Shown one piece after another: positions 21,856 through 30,990 of a stretch of 64,000 bases of DNA; position 1 is the first letter of the stretch, and every line of letters begins with the position of its first letter. Source of the DNA: Chondrus crispus (lineage: Eukaryota; Rhodophyta; Florideophyceae; Gigartinales; Gigartinaceae); the NCBI RefSeq assembly GCF_000350225.1, contig NW_005178916.1, positions 186,001 to 250,000 of the forward strand, given 5' to 3'. The notes beneath the pieces are model-generated. The model searched no databases and was not told the DNA's origin. It was given only the letters and a program-made list of their open reading frames with translations. The translations under genes and the position numbers were made by a program.

Positions 21856-23556
21856 CACAGGTAAATCCAGATCACCATCTAGATCAGCGCCCTCTTCGTC
21901 TGATTGCAGTGGCAAATCAAAGTGGACACTGTGATTGACGGAGGCTTCGTGTTCGAGGTGTGTCATCAACGCTTCATTTGCGTTTTCCTCATCGAGGTCG
22001 TCCTCGTCGGTGTCAATTGAGACGAGAAGTGTCTCCATGGCGTCATTGAGGTCCTGAGCGAGGGAATCAGCAACATTTGCAATGTTTGCTCGCGAAGGCC
22101 CGGGGCGACTAGCTGCGGCCTTCAAACGGTTCTGCGCCACGAGCTTCATGTCAAGCGGTTTCGTGCACCTATACCAACGGCATCCCGTATTACCACAGTT
22201 GTGGCACGTGAGGTCTGGACTCTCGGTTCGCTTCCCATGCCACGTTTTATTTGGATATGTGCGGTGCTGAGTTCGCATGGACTGGAAATGATGGGGTAGC
22301 CGGGGAACAATTGATGCGCGACTGCGTGGCTCTCTGCCGTAACGACCTTGACCGGCAAAATTAGTCGACTTCCAACGTGAACTGCGAAGCGTGTTGCTGC
22401 TGCCTGCAGGACTGTCGATGGAGGCTGCCTGATGCTTCGTGGTTTGCTGGAGAGAATATTCCAGACGCTCAATCAGGGGGTGGTACTTCAGCTCGTTGGC
22501 AGTGACATTCGACAGCACTGTGCGGGCCCACTCGCGACCAAGTACAGCTTGCTGCAGGTGGAGCATCTTGGTCCTATCGGTCCGGTCTTCGGGGTGGGAC
22601 ATTGGGGTGAGCCGATCGATCTCGTCAACGGTGGCGCGAAATGCTTGGCCTTCGGTGGCGTTGTCAGTCTCGAATTGGGATATGCTCACTTCGTTCAATC
22701 GATGTGAGATGGAGTCCTGCTTGGCGGCTGATGCATACCGGTCGTGGAAACGTCGAACGACTTCTCCCCAGTTGATGATTCTACCTTCAACGTCGTTGAT
22801 AAAGAATTGGAGTGCGGCGCCGTCAAGGAGGTAGTGCATGTAGCTGATCTTGTCCGCACCGGTCACCTTATTTTGACTGCACATGAACTGGTAGCGACTA
22901 AGTTTAGTCAGCCAGTCCTCGTCAACCTTGCCCCAAAACTTCTGCCTATCAGATGAGTAAGCGACACTCATTCCCTTCGCGGCGTTGCTGGCGTTTCTGG
23001 CCTCCCAATTACGAGGGGATGCATGCTGTCCGGGCTGTTGCGCTTGAGAAAATTCAGGGTTGGGGGACAACGCGAAGGGGTTTGTGGCAGGGCTTTGAAT
23101 GCCGTTGCTGGGTGAACTTGGCACAAACTCTCCACGCTTGATTGCCTTAAACTGTGCGACGGCTCTGTTGCGCTCTTCTACATCCTGTGGGCGGCACCAG
23201 ATTGTGTGAAGGAGACGGTTTACGATGAGGCTACCGGAGGCACTGGTTGAAGGAGTATCCACGCCATGGTCGTTTAGGAGAAAACGAATCCTCTTGTAGA
23301 TTTCATAATTGACTGTCACCATGGGATCCACGAGTTCGCGAGGTTCAAGGTCTTCACGAATCTGTTGTAGGAGGGCATCGCCTCTAGGCACTGGGTACTG
23401 TGTGGAGTATCCATAGAACAGATTGAAGAGACCCTCCTGGTGTGCATTACTCAGGCGTATGTTGCCAAATGGACCAATTTGCGGGTTGTCAGCGGGATCG
23501 GTCACGGGGGGAATCGGGGCAGGGAAGCTCGGGGCCGGTGGGGAAGGAGGGGACAT
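21847..23556 (-). CDS. Copia-1 gag, proximal copy
   Basis: Intact 569-residue Gag beginning 'MSPPSPPAPSFPAPIPPV' at ATG 23556, about 84 bp from the 5' LTR. Capsid-like middle region, then a Cys-only knuckle 'CHNCGNTGCRWYRC' in place of the canonical CCHC, then an acidic tail. Together with the intact pol downstream it makes this internal region potentially autonomous. The leader between LTR and ATG contains no TGG-type primer site; the bases next to the LTR read TTCCGGAATTAAGG on the element strand, so the primer is unknown. Confidence 0.93.
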   Translation of the reverse strand: MSPPSPPAPSFPAPIPPVTDPADNPQIGPFGNIRLSNAHQEGLFNLFYGYSTQYPVPRGDALLQQIREDLEPRELVDPMVTVNYEIYKRIRFLLNDHGVDTPSTSASGSLIVNRLLHTIWCRPQDVEERNRAVAQFKAIKRGEFVPSSPSNGIQSPATNPFALSPNPEFSQAQQPGQHASPRNWEARNASNAAKGMSVAYSSDRQKFWGKVDEDWLTKLSRYQFMCSQNKVTGADKISYMHYLLDGAALQFFINDVEGRIINWGEVVRRFHDRYASAAKQDSISHRLNEVSISQFETDNATEGQAFRATVDEIDRLTPMSHPEDRTDRTKMLHLQQAVLGREWARTVLSNVTANELKYHPLIERLEYSLQQTTKHQAASIDSPAGSSNTLRSSRWKSTNFAGQGRYGREPRSRASIVPRLPHHFQSMRTQHRTYPNKTWHGKRTESPDLTCHNCGNTGCRWYRCTKPLDMKLVAQNRLKAAASRPGPSRANIANVADSLAQDLNDAMETLLVSIDTDEDDLDEENANEALMTHLEHEASVNHSVHFDLPLQSDEEGADLDGDLDLPVHF

Positions 23557-23639
23557 GGTCAGTTCCTCCTTCTTTCTTTCAAGGGTTTGTTCTTCTTTCT
23601 AGTGTAAGGATGACAAAGAAGTCTTCCTTAATTCCGGAA

Positions 23640-24053
23640 TGTCGGAAAACTCCTATGACAGAGTGTTCCTTCGAGGTCAAGTCTTCGGTCTTGTCCTAAC
23701 GGCAGGCGCACAGGAGCCTGGGTTGTTCCTGTTGGAACACGGATCTGTTGAGGACGGGAGTTGTGACTACTCGCGCGGGAGAGTATCACCAATGTAGCAA
23801 TAAAGCTCCAATGTTTACTGATGTTCGTCCTAGCCCCAAAAGGGAATGGAACTATTTCCAGAGCGAAGCTCGTAGCCTAGTTCGCAATGCGCGCACTGTC
23901 TGGCGCTGTTCCTGGAGGCAAGGGGAGACACCACTAATTGCATTCTACACTATCACTGTACAGGCCCGGACCTTTGGCCTCTCTAGCATTTCTTACCTTG
24001 CTGTACAGCACATGCTGTACAGCACAACACGAATGTTCCCCGATCCTTCGACA
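23640..24053 (-). repeat. Copia-1 LTR 3 (5' LTR of the array), 414 bp
   Basis: Same ends TGTCG...CGACA; followed by GGACC, matching the duplication before LTR 1. Confidence 0.94.
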
Positions 24054-24058
24054 GGACC

Positions 24059-25647
24059 AAATTTTGGGCAAACCAAAAAAAATGAAAATGAAATTAAAAT
24101 GGGCAGACTTTCACTTATTTTTAATGCCCCACATGTCGCTCGAAAACCCAGATTGAGCAGTCGTACGCACAGAGCTAATTAGGTGATCTGGATTTCAGAG
24201 CTGTGTGTTACGATATCATCGACCAGCACTTCCACCAAAGCAAGTGCTCACCGTCAATTAGTCAGACATGTCGAGTACGGGTTGCGGGAATTGAAGCTCC
24301 ATCCCTATCGAGCCCTTCTGCCTGTACGGACACTCAAAGAGTCATGATAGAAATTTTGGAGGAAGGGGAAGCGTGGGTAGCGGATGGGGACAGTGCTGTT
24401 ACTTTTTTTTGGTTGTCGTTTACAGAGACGGAATTGATCTGTTTAAGGCGCGTATAGACAAGCCCGTTTACTCCAATGGAACCCTCGCTCTCAGTAGAGT
24501 GAGTGGCGTGACCATTCCGATTGATGATGTGTACCCGCACGTTGAGGACGGGTTGACGGTGCTACGATGCGTTCCAGCCATATGCTACAGAAAGAAACGT
24601 TCGCTTCTGCGCTATGAACTTGGGATGGAAAACGACCTGGCTCGGCTTGTTTTATAGGAAGCTCGCATCGGCGAGGTTCTCAGTCGTAATCAGCATCCCA
24701 ATGTGGTGCAGTATTTGGGATGTGAAATGGATGAGAGCAACCGGGCTGTTGCACTGTGTGGGCAGATATACCAGGATACGTTAACGGATAGAATGAGATC
24801 TCCGGTTGAAAGACGGGTTGCTTTGCAATGGCTTGAAGAAATGCGAACGGGAATTTTACACCTTCACTGTCTTGGATTGTGTCACAATGAACTTAACCAT
24901 AGCAACGTCATGATTACTAAAGACAATACGGCGGTCATCATAGATTTCGACTCATGCCGTCCTCAGAGGGAGCCTTTGGGGGAGAAATCTGGAACAGAGG
25001 GTTGGGCTGACAATTCTGCGAAGCTGTTTCAACCCAGCAATGATCTGTTCAGTTTCGAACTCGTGAAAGATTTCGTCCTAAAGAATCTCAAACCTGGACA
25101 GACCCAACGTGATCCAGAACAGCGTATTTGATGTGACGCAGCACGCTGCCATGCCTGTCGCCGTTCGGGGATCCTGGAGGGGTAATGCGAAATGATGATG
25201 GTCATGGTCGACAGGAACTGTAACTATGGTTTCAAGAAGCTGCTCTGCGCAAGGTCGTTATGCATTAAGCATGAATTTCAAGGGCAGATGCGCTATGAAT
25301 AGCTCTGTACGATTGTGACGAAAAGTCGTCTCACGAGACATGGTCGCGTTTTTTGGAGATTTGGACATACCTCCCCCTCTGCTGGATCCTATTGATATCA
25401 GCTCATGTGCCGTGTTGTACACAGTAACGATCACCATGTCGAAAATAGGGAGCTTCACGAGAGAGCAACAATTTTGAAAGTTTCTGGCAAAAGCTCATGT
25501 TTCGGCCTTCGAAATTTCCAAATTGGATGGGCCATACTTCATTATCGCTGTGCAACTGAGAGTGGCCGGCAGCTGAAACACCGTACAAGAGCCCTTCACT
25601 TTCCCACAAGCATTCACTTCTCATTTGTTGGCAGACAATCAACGAAC
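24059..25647. repeat. Locus X copy 1, right half (inverted copy at 42343-43937)
   Basis: Nearly identical to the reverse complement of about 42343-43934. Homology ends abruptly after 'GGCAGACAATCAACGA'. Carries the kinase-like gene. Both copies also keep an 81-codon plus-sense frame open from about 25405 ('MCRVVHSNDHHVENRELH'), of uncertain meaning. I found no terminal inverted repeat or convincing TSD for the X unit. Confidence 0.88.
24203..25131 (+). pseudogene. Protein-kinase-like gene of locus X, copy 1 (HND/DFDSC family)
   Basis: Degenerate kinase. A leader frame (24203-24410) shifts at an eight-T run. The next frame holds 'YSNGTLALSRVSGVTIPIDD' and 'CYRKKRSLLRYE', followed by an in-frame TAG at 24655-24657, after which coding similarity continues without a gap: 'HPNVVQYLGCEMDES', a catalytic loop 'LGLCHNELNHSNVMIT' (HRD replaced by HNE) and 'VIIDFDSCRP' (DFG replaced by DFD). 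From memory this layout, with HPNxxxYLGC, HLHxLGLxHND and IIDFDSCR, is typical of a large kinase-like family common in filamentous fungi. The glycine-rich loop is not obvious. The second X copy shares the TAG, so the stop predates the duplication, or it is read through or spliced (TTTTATAG just before it resembles a 3' splice site). Confidence 0.75.
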
Positions 25648-26716
25648 TTGAGCGATTGCTCATTCGCGGCACGATGTGCCTGGGTTCTCTGAGAGCCATT
25701 TGGCTCTACCGCGTTCCCCTTTTTGACACCATAGTAAGGGTTTGCGGGATTGAAGTACGATTATTGGCATGTCGGTTGGCCACATTTCTTCGACTTAAAC
25801 CGATACATGTAGTTCCGCGTCTTATTCTTCGTCCAAGCGGTAGTAAATTCACACGTATCGAAGAAACAGAATGGCTTGAAGTGGCGGAAGAGCCGCGGGT
25901 CTCAACGGTAGCTATTTCACCTGCGAATCAAACACCTTCTTCTCTTCTTTGGGCACTTTCATGCATGACAAGTGCTGCTGGACGAGTCTTCGTCAAGGCA
26001 CGGCGCCTCCTCAGCTTTGTCCGCACCGGAGGAAGACTCTGTCCAACCTGACACAAAGAACCCGCCATCAGATAGTTTGCGCACTGCTGCCACTGTTCGT
26101 GAAGTAGACCTGGACATGACGGGGAGCGGCGACAACGACACCAGAATGCAATTCAGCGCTCTCAAAATCTCAGACGAAGCCAAATTGCAACAAAGGCCTG
26201 ACGCTCGAATATTTCGCATCAGGCTTGTCTGTAAAGCTTCTTGCGGTGTGAATGGAGAGAAAATTTTTGCGCAGGCTGTTTGATGGGCGTGGGACGATCG
26301 AGGGCTTTTGGTTGTGCGTGTGGTAGTACACTTTTCTCATGGTGTGCAGGTTTCCCAAGAGCTCCTTACGCCCTCACCAATGGAGCTCGATTCAATTGCA
26401 CGTTTGAGCATAGCAAACGCCTGAGCAGAAGCGACATCAGGGAGATGTGGCGAAGGGTAAAGAATAATTCGCTTCCAGATACATTGCGTACGTGCCGAAA
26501 CCTATCCTTCTCCCCATCAGATAGGCACAGTTCCATTATGACACAAAGTGTGTTTGAGAATGATGAAGAGAAGACCTCGCTTTTTTACATTTGTTCGCAA
26601 ACCTAACCCCCCTGTATTTTGAACATCTGCTCCTTTTCAAACCGGCAGCCGCCGAGAAAGCTGTACACTCCTGCCCCACACGGGCATCTGCCCAGCCGCC
26701 GTTCGCGCTTTCCACC
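25648..26716. other. Unclassified segment between locus X and Gypsy-B
   Basis: No recognisable complete gene. Plus-strand open stretches 25656-26051, 25972-26283 and 26241-26606 overlap in different frames and could be exons or a decayed gene. They include 'RLILRPSGSKFTRIEETEWL' and 'CKASCGVNGEKIFAQAV', which look protein-like, but I recognise no family. The Gypsy-B insertion at 26716/39033 interrupts the sequence, which resumes with 'TTCTTGGAGACAATGAGCC'. Confidence 0.45.
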
Positions 26717-27417
26717 TATAGCATAAACACCCCCAGACGACTGGAGGTGTATGCGCAGTTCGACCTGCAGACCCCGGATCGGAGAAGGGGTGAAGCCGGC
26801 CAACCAGCTACGGAACCGGGCTCTGGCCCGGGTAGCGGTGGTAGAGCGGGAGCGAGCAGGGACGCGCGCACGCACGAGCGGATCGACGCCTCGACGCCCC
26901 GGAGCAGCACTGGGTGACGTACCAGTGCTGACGGGCGGAGGCGGTTCCGTGCTCGCTCGCGTGCTGCGCGTCCACTCCGGCTCGGCTCCGACTAAACGCG
27001 CGCGAAGAACGAAGGCGACGCTTAGAATAAGCTGGGTGGACTGACCTTGGCGGTCGGTTGAGGACAAGCCCGTGCTTGTCCCTCCCCGCCGCCGTCGGTC
27101 CGCACCATATTTAATATACAAAACAATCTATCATAACACTACAGTACCGAGGTACTGTAGTGGACTACTGTAGTGCAGGTCGGCCTGCACTGTAATTCTG
27201 TCAGCTATGTCGAGGCTGACAGTACACGTATTACCCGTGGTGCGTGCGCGCTTCGTTCGCGCGTAGTACGCGTGTGCACGTGTATGCGCGTGTCCCTTGT
27301 CCCCGTGGTGTACACGTGGACACGCGCGGTTTTACTGTAGAGCGTCGAGCTCTACAGTAGGGGATCCTGTTGTTGATCTAATCTAACTAAAAAGGCCCCA
27401 GGGGGGGGTATACTACA
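26717..27417 (-). repeat. 3' LTR of Gypsy-B, 701 bp
   Basis: Pairs with 38332-39032. The outer end reads TATAGC where the other LTR has TGTAGC, so the terminal CA (element strand) has mutated to TA. Confidence 0.94.
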
Positions 27418-27420
27418 CGC

Positions 27421-27456
27421 CACCCCCCACAAGTGTGAACGTCCGCGTTCACATGT
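27421..27456 (-). promoter_or_regulatory. Polypurine tract and adjoining hairpin of Gypsy-B
   Basis: On the element strand, GTGGGGGGTG lies three bases before the 3' LTR, the expected place of the plus-strand primer. It is preceded by a hairpin with stem TGTGAACG/CGTTCACA and loop of 4, a near copy of the hairpin at the end of pol (30965-30990). Confidence 0.7.
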
Positions 27457-27992
27457 GCTTGTAGGGTGGCTTGTGTTTTCCTGTCCGTCTCGACCCCCAT
27501 TTTTCCCATCGTCTCTCGCCTGCGTCCGTCTCTCACTTCCTCGCGTGTCGGGCGCATCGTTCCTTACCTTCTCTCCCCACTCGCATTCCTTCCGCCGATT
27601 GTTCCTCCTCTCCGTCTCGACTCCAGCGAGGTCGCCTTCCCTGCCTGTGGTGCACTCGTCCTCTTTCCTCCTCTACTCTGGTCCCCGCCGCTTCGCGCGG
27701 TGTCAACACGCGCCAAGGCGTATGGGTTCCTGCCCGCTCGGCCGCGCGTCGAGCGCGGCGACTGCCGCTGTAGGGGGTTCGTCGCCCTCTGGCAATCCAG
27801 GCGCCGCGCCATGCGGAACGACCCCGGTCTTCGGACGAGCATGGGGAATGGGCGTGCGTTGGTCCTCGTCGCCGATATCGGTGGCGCGCCGGCGCGGCTA
27901 CCTTCTGTCTTTTTTTTGTTCCCTCAGGCGGCTAACCGGCGCGTGGATCTGCGTTGATGCGCGGTGCGTGTGATGCCCTTACCTTTTGTCCT

Positions 27993-28829
27993 CCTCGCCG
28001 TCGGCGGCGAGGCAGGGCATGCGACCGTCGTCCTTCTTGGGGGCCCCTCGCCGTCGACGGCGAGGGAACCGCGAGGGGCTGCTCTTATACTTGGTACGTC
28101 TCGCCGTCTGCGGCGAGGTCTTGATACCTGACCGTCGAGGGCGATCAGTCGGGGAGGTTGCTCCCCTCTTCTCATTTACCGGCATCGACGTGAGGTGGGG
28201 TGGGGGATGACGAGCATGCGTGTACGAGCATGCGCCCGCCTTCGTCGGTTTCGTCCCGTCGACGCTCGCGAACCTTTCGGAAGGACGCTCGCGCCGCGTT
28301 CCTAGTTCACACTGATCCCTCGAGTTGTCGGCGGGTTACTGGGGAGAGTCTTCTTACCCCCGACCTCCCTCCGTGTTGGGAAGTCGTTCCCGTCTCGTCC
28401 GGCCCGCCTTGCTGTCGAGCGTAGGGGGTAGTCAGAGCGCGGCCGCGGGGGTTCGTCGTACGGCATCGGCCGTGGGAGCGGCGCCCCGGCGGGTCCGACT
28501 AGCTTATATATCGTCCCTGGGTTCCTCGCCGTCCGCGGCGAGGACACCGCGCCCGACATATGACTTTTCGTTCGTGTCCCTTGGCGTACGTGGCGGGGGA
28601 ACAAACCCGCAGGAAATGCTCTCATACTTGGTCTTCCTCGCCGTCTGTCGGCGAGGGACTGGTGCGCTGCCGCCGGGGCGCGCCGTACGGCATCGGCCGT
28701 GTGCGTAGTGCGGTAGGCGCTCTTGCCTTGCTTGTAGGTCTTCCTTGGTGCCCCTCGCCGTCGGCGGCGAGGGCGCGGCTCGCAGAGGGTGCCCTTCTCC
28801 CTGGCGCCCCTCGCCGTCGGCGGCGAGGG
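27993..28829. repeat. Array of seven tetraloop hairpins (CCTCGCCG-NNNN-CGGCGAGG)
   Basis: Seven palindromes at 27993-28012, 28045-28066, 28100-28117, 28524-28543, 28636-28656, 28752-28773 and 28808-28829. Each has a 7- to 9-bp perfect stem of the same sequence and a 4- or 5-base loop (TCGG, TCGA, TCTG, TCCG, TCTGT, TCGG, TCGG). Degenerate members follow near 28861, 28915 and 28971-28992. Stems are conserved while loops and spacers vary, so the hairpin itself seems to be the repeating unit. Spacing is irregular (35 to 400 bp), unlike CRISPR. Confidence 0.85.
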
Positions 28830-29265
28830 CACAACGCGCGGAAGTGGCTCTTCTTTGGGGTCCCCCGCGTCCGGAGCGAGGGCGCAGCGCGAAGGATGCT
28901 ATTCTCGTTGGAGGCGCCGGCCGTCCGTGGCGAGGGCAGGAGCTAGCGACGTTCGTTTTCCCGTCGGCTGCCCTCGATGTCGGCGGCGAGGGCGCCACGC
29001 GTAGCTCGTCTATTAGCGTGAAGATAGCCAGCAGCGAGGCCTGCGGCTCATACGGCGGGCGGTGTCAGCGCGTACGGTGGAGCGCGCGGGATCGTAGGCG
29101 TCGAACAGGCCGGCGGGGTGCGAGGCGGGCGCGGCAGGGCAGCGTCGGAGCGTGCGGAAGGAGGGAGGGCAGACGCGGGGCCACGGTGCAGGCAGGCAGA
29201 GGACACAGGGGAGTTCAGCGCGTCGTGTATGCAGCGCGCCCGTGCGCGTTTTTGTCCAGTAACTA

Positions 29266-29287
29266 CTGTAGAGCGCAAGCTCTACAG
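29266..29287. repeat. Hairpin CTGTAGAGC, loop GCAA
   Basis: Counterpart of the Gypsy-A hairpin at 2074-2095, with the loop in reverse complement, as though the hairpin had flipped. Confidence 0.8.
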
Positions 29288-30949
29288 CGCGACATGCGCG
29301 CGCACGTGCTGTCCAGCACTGCATTTGCGCAAAAGCGCCTTGACTTTGGTTAAATCATCAAAAAATTCCAAAAATTAATTTTACCGCGAAAATGAATTTT
29401 TGCCAAAAAAATCACAGCGCAGTCCGTGACGTGTGGTTATTGCCAAGTGTCGGGCGCGACGCACGTATCGCTGCTCTGTCACCGATTGCGTGTGGCTCGG
29501 GTGGCGTGTCCCGCACGTGCCACCCGCACGTGACGGTGTAATTTCTCACCTGTCCTTAATTTCATCTGTTTTTCAACCCTCCGTCGTCGGTGGCTGCGGT
29601 TTGTCAGAACGGTGTGTACTGGACGTACAGAGCCGGCGCACCGCGGGCCGACGTTTTGGGGGAGGGTCGGCCTGCAAAGGCGCTGAGCATGGCACCTTCT
29701 TCCCCCGTCCCTTACCTTTTCCTCCCGTCATCGGACGGGATCGAGCTGGTCTCGATTCCATGTAAGTGTCGACGAACCTCCCTGCTCGTCCCGCATAGCG
29801 TTATGGTCGGGCGAATGGGGCGTAGGGTATCGTCGCGGCTAGCGGTGCTTTCGGAACTGCACTCGCGGCGCAGTCCATATTCTACTCTAATTCTTCGCGC
29901 TGTTGGCAGGGCACGGGGGAGTCGTCCCCGTCTTGTCCGTACGCGCACTGACGTGGATCGTGCGTCACTAGACAACGCCCGCACCGTTAGGGCTTGATCG
30001 ATCCCCCTCGTTTCCGCGTCGTGGCCGGTCTTCTTATGCCGTCGTTGCCGTCCCGGTATTTCAGAATGCCTCACGCCGGCGCGCTTCGACCGCGGTACCA
30101 ATCCCTCTCTCTGCGCCGCGTTTTGTGCGCGCTCGGAGATGGCGGAAGGTCTTCGTCGCGAGAAGCAAATGCCGTACAAGGCGGTACGGAGGTGGCGGGC
30201 GTAGACGCTCCGAGATGGTTCACAGTTCGTCCGTGTCAGGGCGTCTCGTGCCGTCCTCCTTCGCGCACCGATGGGCTCTCGGATCTGACGTGTCTTTCCG
30301 CGTGTCTCGAGCCCCAAAGCGGCATCATCGCTCACTGTACTTCATCCCGAATACCGCCCCGCGCACACCTGCCCACCGTTTTTCCTCTTTTCCTACGATG
30401 TAACGACGCGGTTGCGAAAAAGGTTTTTGCCGGCGAAATAATTGCGTGTTGGGGGTCGTCTTTCGTATACGATTCCCGCCGGGGAAACTACGCATCACCA
30501 TCTCTCGCTTCTGCGGTCTTCCGCCATGGCTCTCTTACCTTGTAGAGGGGGCGGGTGCGGTCGATCCACTTCCCGTAACGGCTTACGGTCTCATTAGTGC
30601 GGCGATCGGCATATCCCCTCCCGCCATGGGGAGTTGGCCTCCTGGAGGATGGACTATGGGGTTCTCGTCGGAGTCTCTCCTACCCAACCGACGGGCCATG
30701 TTTTCGTGAGACAGTCCGTACTGTCATTTCTTCTGCGTCTTGCCGGAGCCGCCGGATGCCATTCATGGGCATGACTATGGATGCGTGGCGGCGTCGTCGC
30801 GGCTTCTCGCATTGGTTTAGTTCGTCAATACGTCTTGACTTCGGGCGCCGTCCCATTGTGTGGGCCTCCGATGGGGTAGCTGTACTTTCGCGTCTCTTCT
30901 TTTCGGTCTGCTCGTGCCGCCAGACGTTTTAATCCGCGAAGGAGCGGTT

Positions 30950-30990
30950 GAGGGCCCCCTCCTCAAGCGTGAACGTCCGCGTTCACGTTT
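30950..30990 (-). promoter_or_regulatory. Internal hairpin and purine run at the end of Gypsy-B pol
   Basis: Stem around CGTGAACG/CGTTCACG with loop TCCG (30965-30990); on the element strand it is followed by GAGGAGGGGG. Resembles the 3' purine tract and hairpin at 27421-27456. May be a second plus-strand priming site or the scar of an insertion. Confidence 0.55.

Larger units (their letters stand above)
12797..24053 (-). mobile_element. Copia-1: tandem Ty1/copia array, three LTRs and two internal regions
   Basis: Structure LTR (12797-13209), internal, LTR (18218-18631), internal, LTR (23640-24053), all on the minus strand. The two internal regions are nearly identical, each with a gag and a pol ORF. 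Protease, integrase, RT and RNase H occur in that order, which is diagnostic of Ty1/copia. One 5-bp TSD (GGACC) flanks the whole array and none flanks the middle LTR, so the array arose either as one integration of a tandem molecule or by LTR-LTR unequal recombination after insertion. LTRs 2 and 3 have the same length and LTR 1 differs by one base, so it is young. Confidence 0.95.
27418..30962. other. Gypsy-B 3' accessory region between pol and 3' LTR
   Basis: About 3.5 kb with no gag or pol homology. It has a pyrimidine-rich, GC-rich left part with the hairpin array, then the module shared with Gypsy-A (about 29227-29620), then unclassified sequence. Plus-strand (antisense) open stretches exist (27455-27973, 28745-29353) but none resembles the Gypsy-A antisense ORFs, and their composition is low-complexity, so I do not call genes. 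It is bounded on both sides by the same hairpin plus purine-tract arrangement. Confidence 0.7.

Noticed and set aside
27993-28829. CRISPR array
   Set aside because: Repeats are short palindromes with variable loops and irregular spacers of 35-400 bp inside a eukaryotic retrotransposon, and no cas genes are present.
27455-29353. Antisense ORFs in Gypsy-B as homologues of the Gypsy-A antisense pair
   Set aside because: No shared motifs, and the frames run through the hairpin array with Arg/Pro/Ser-rich composition.
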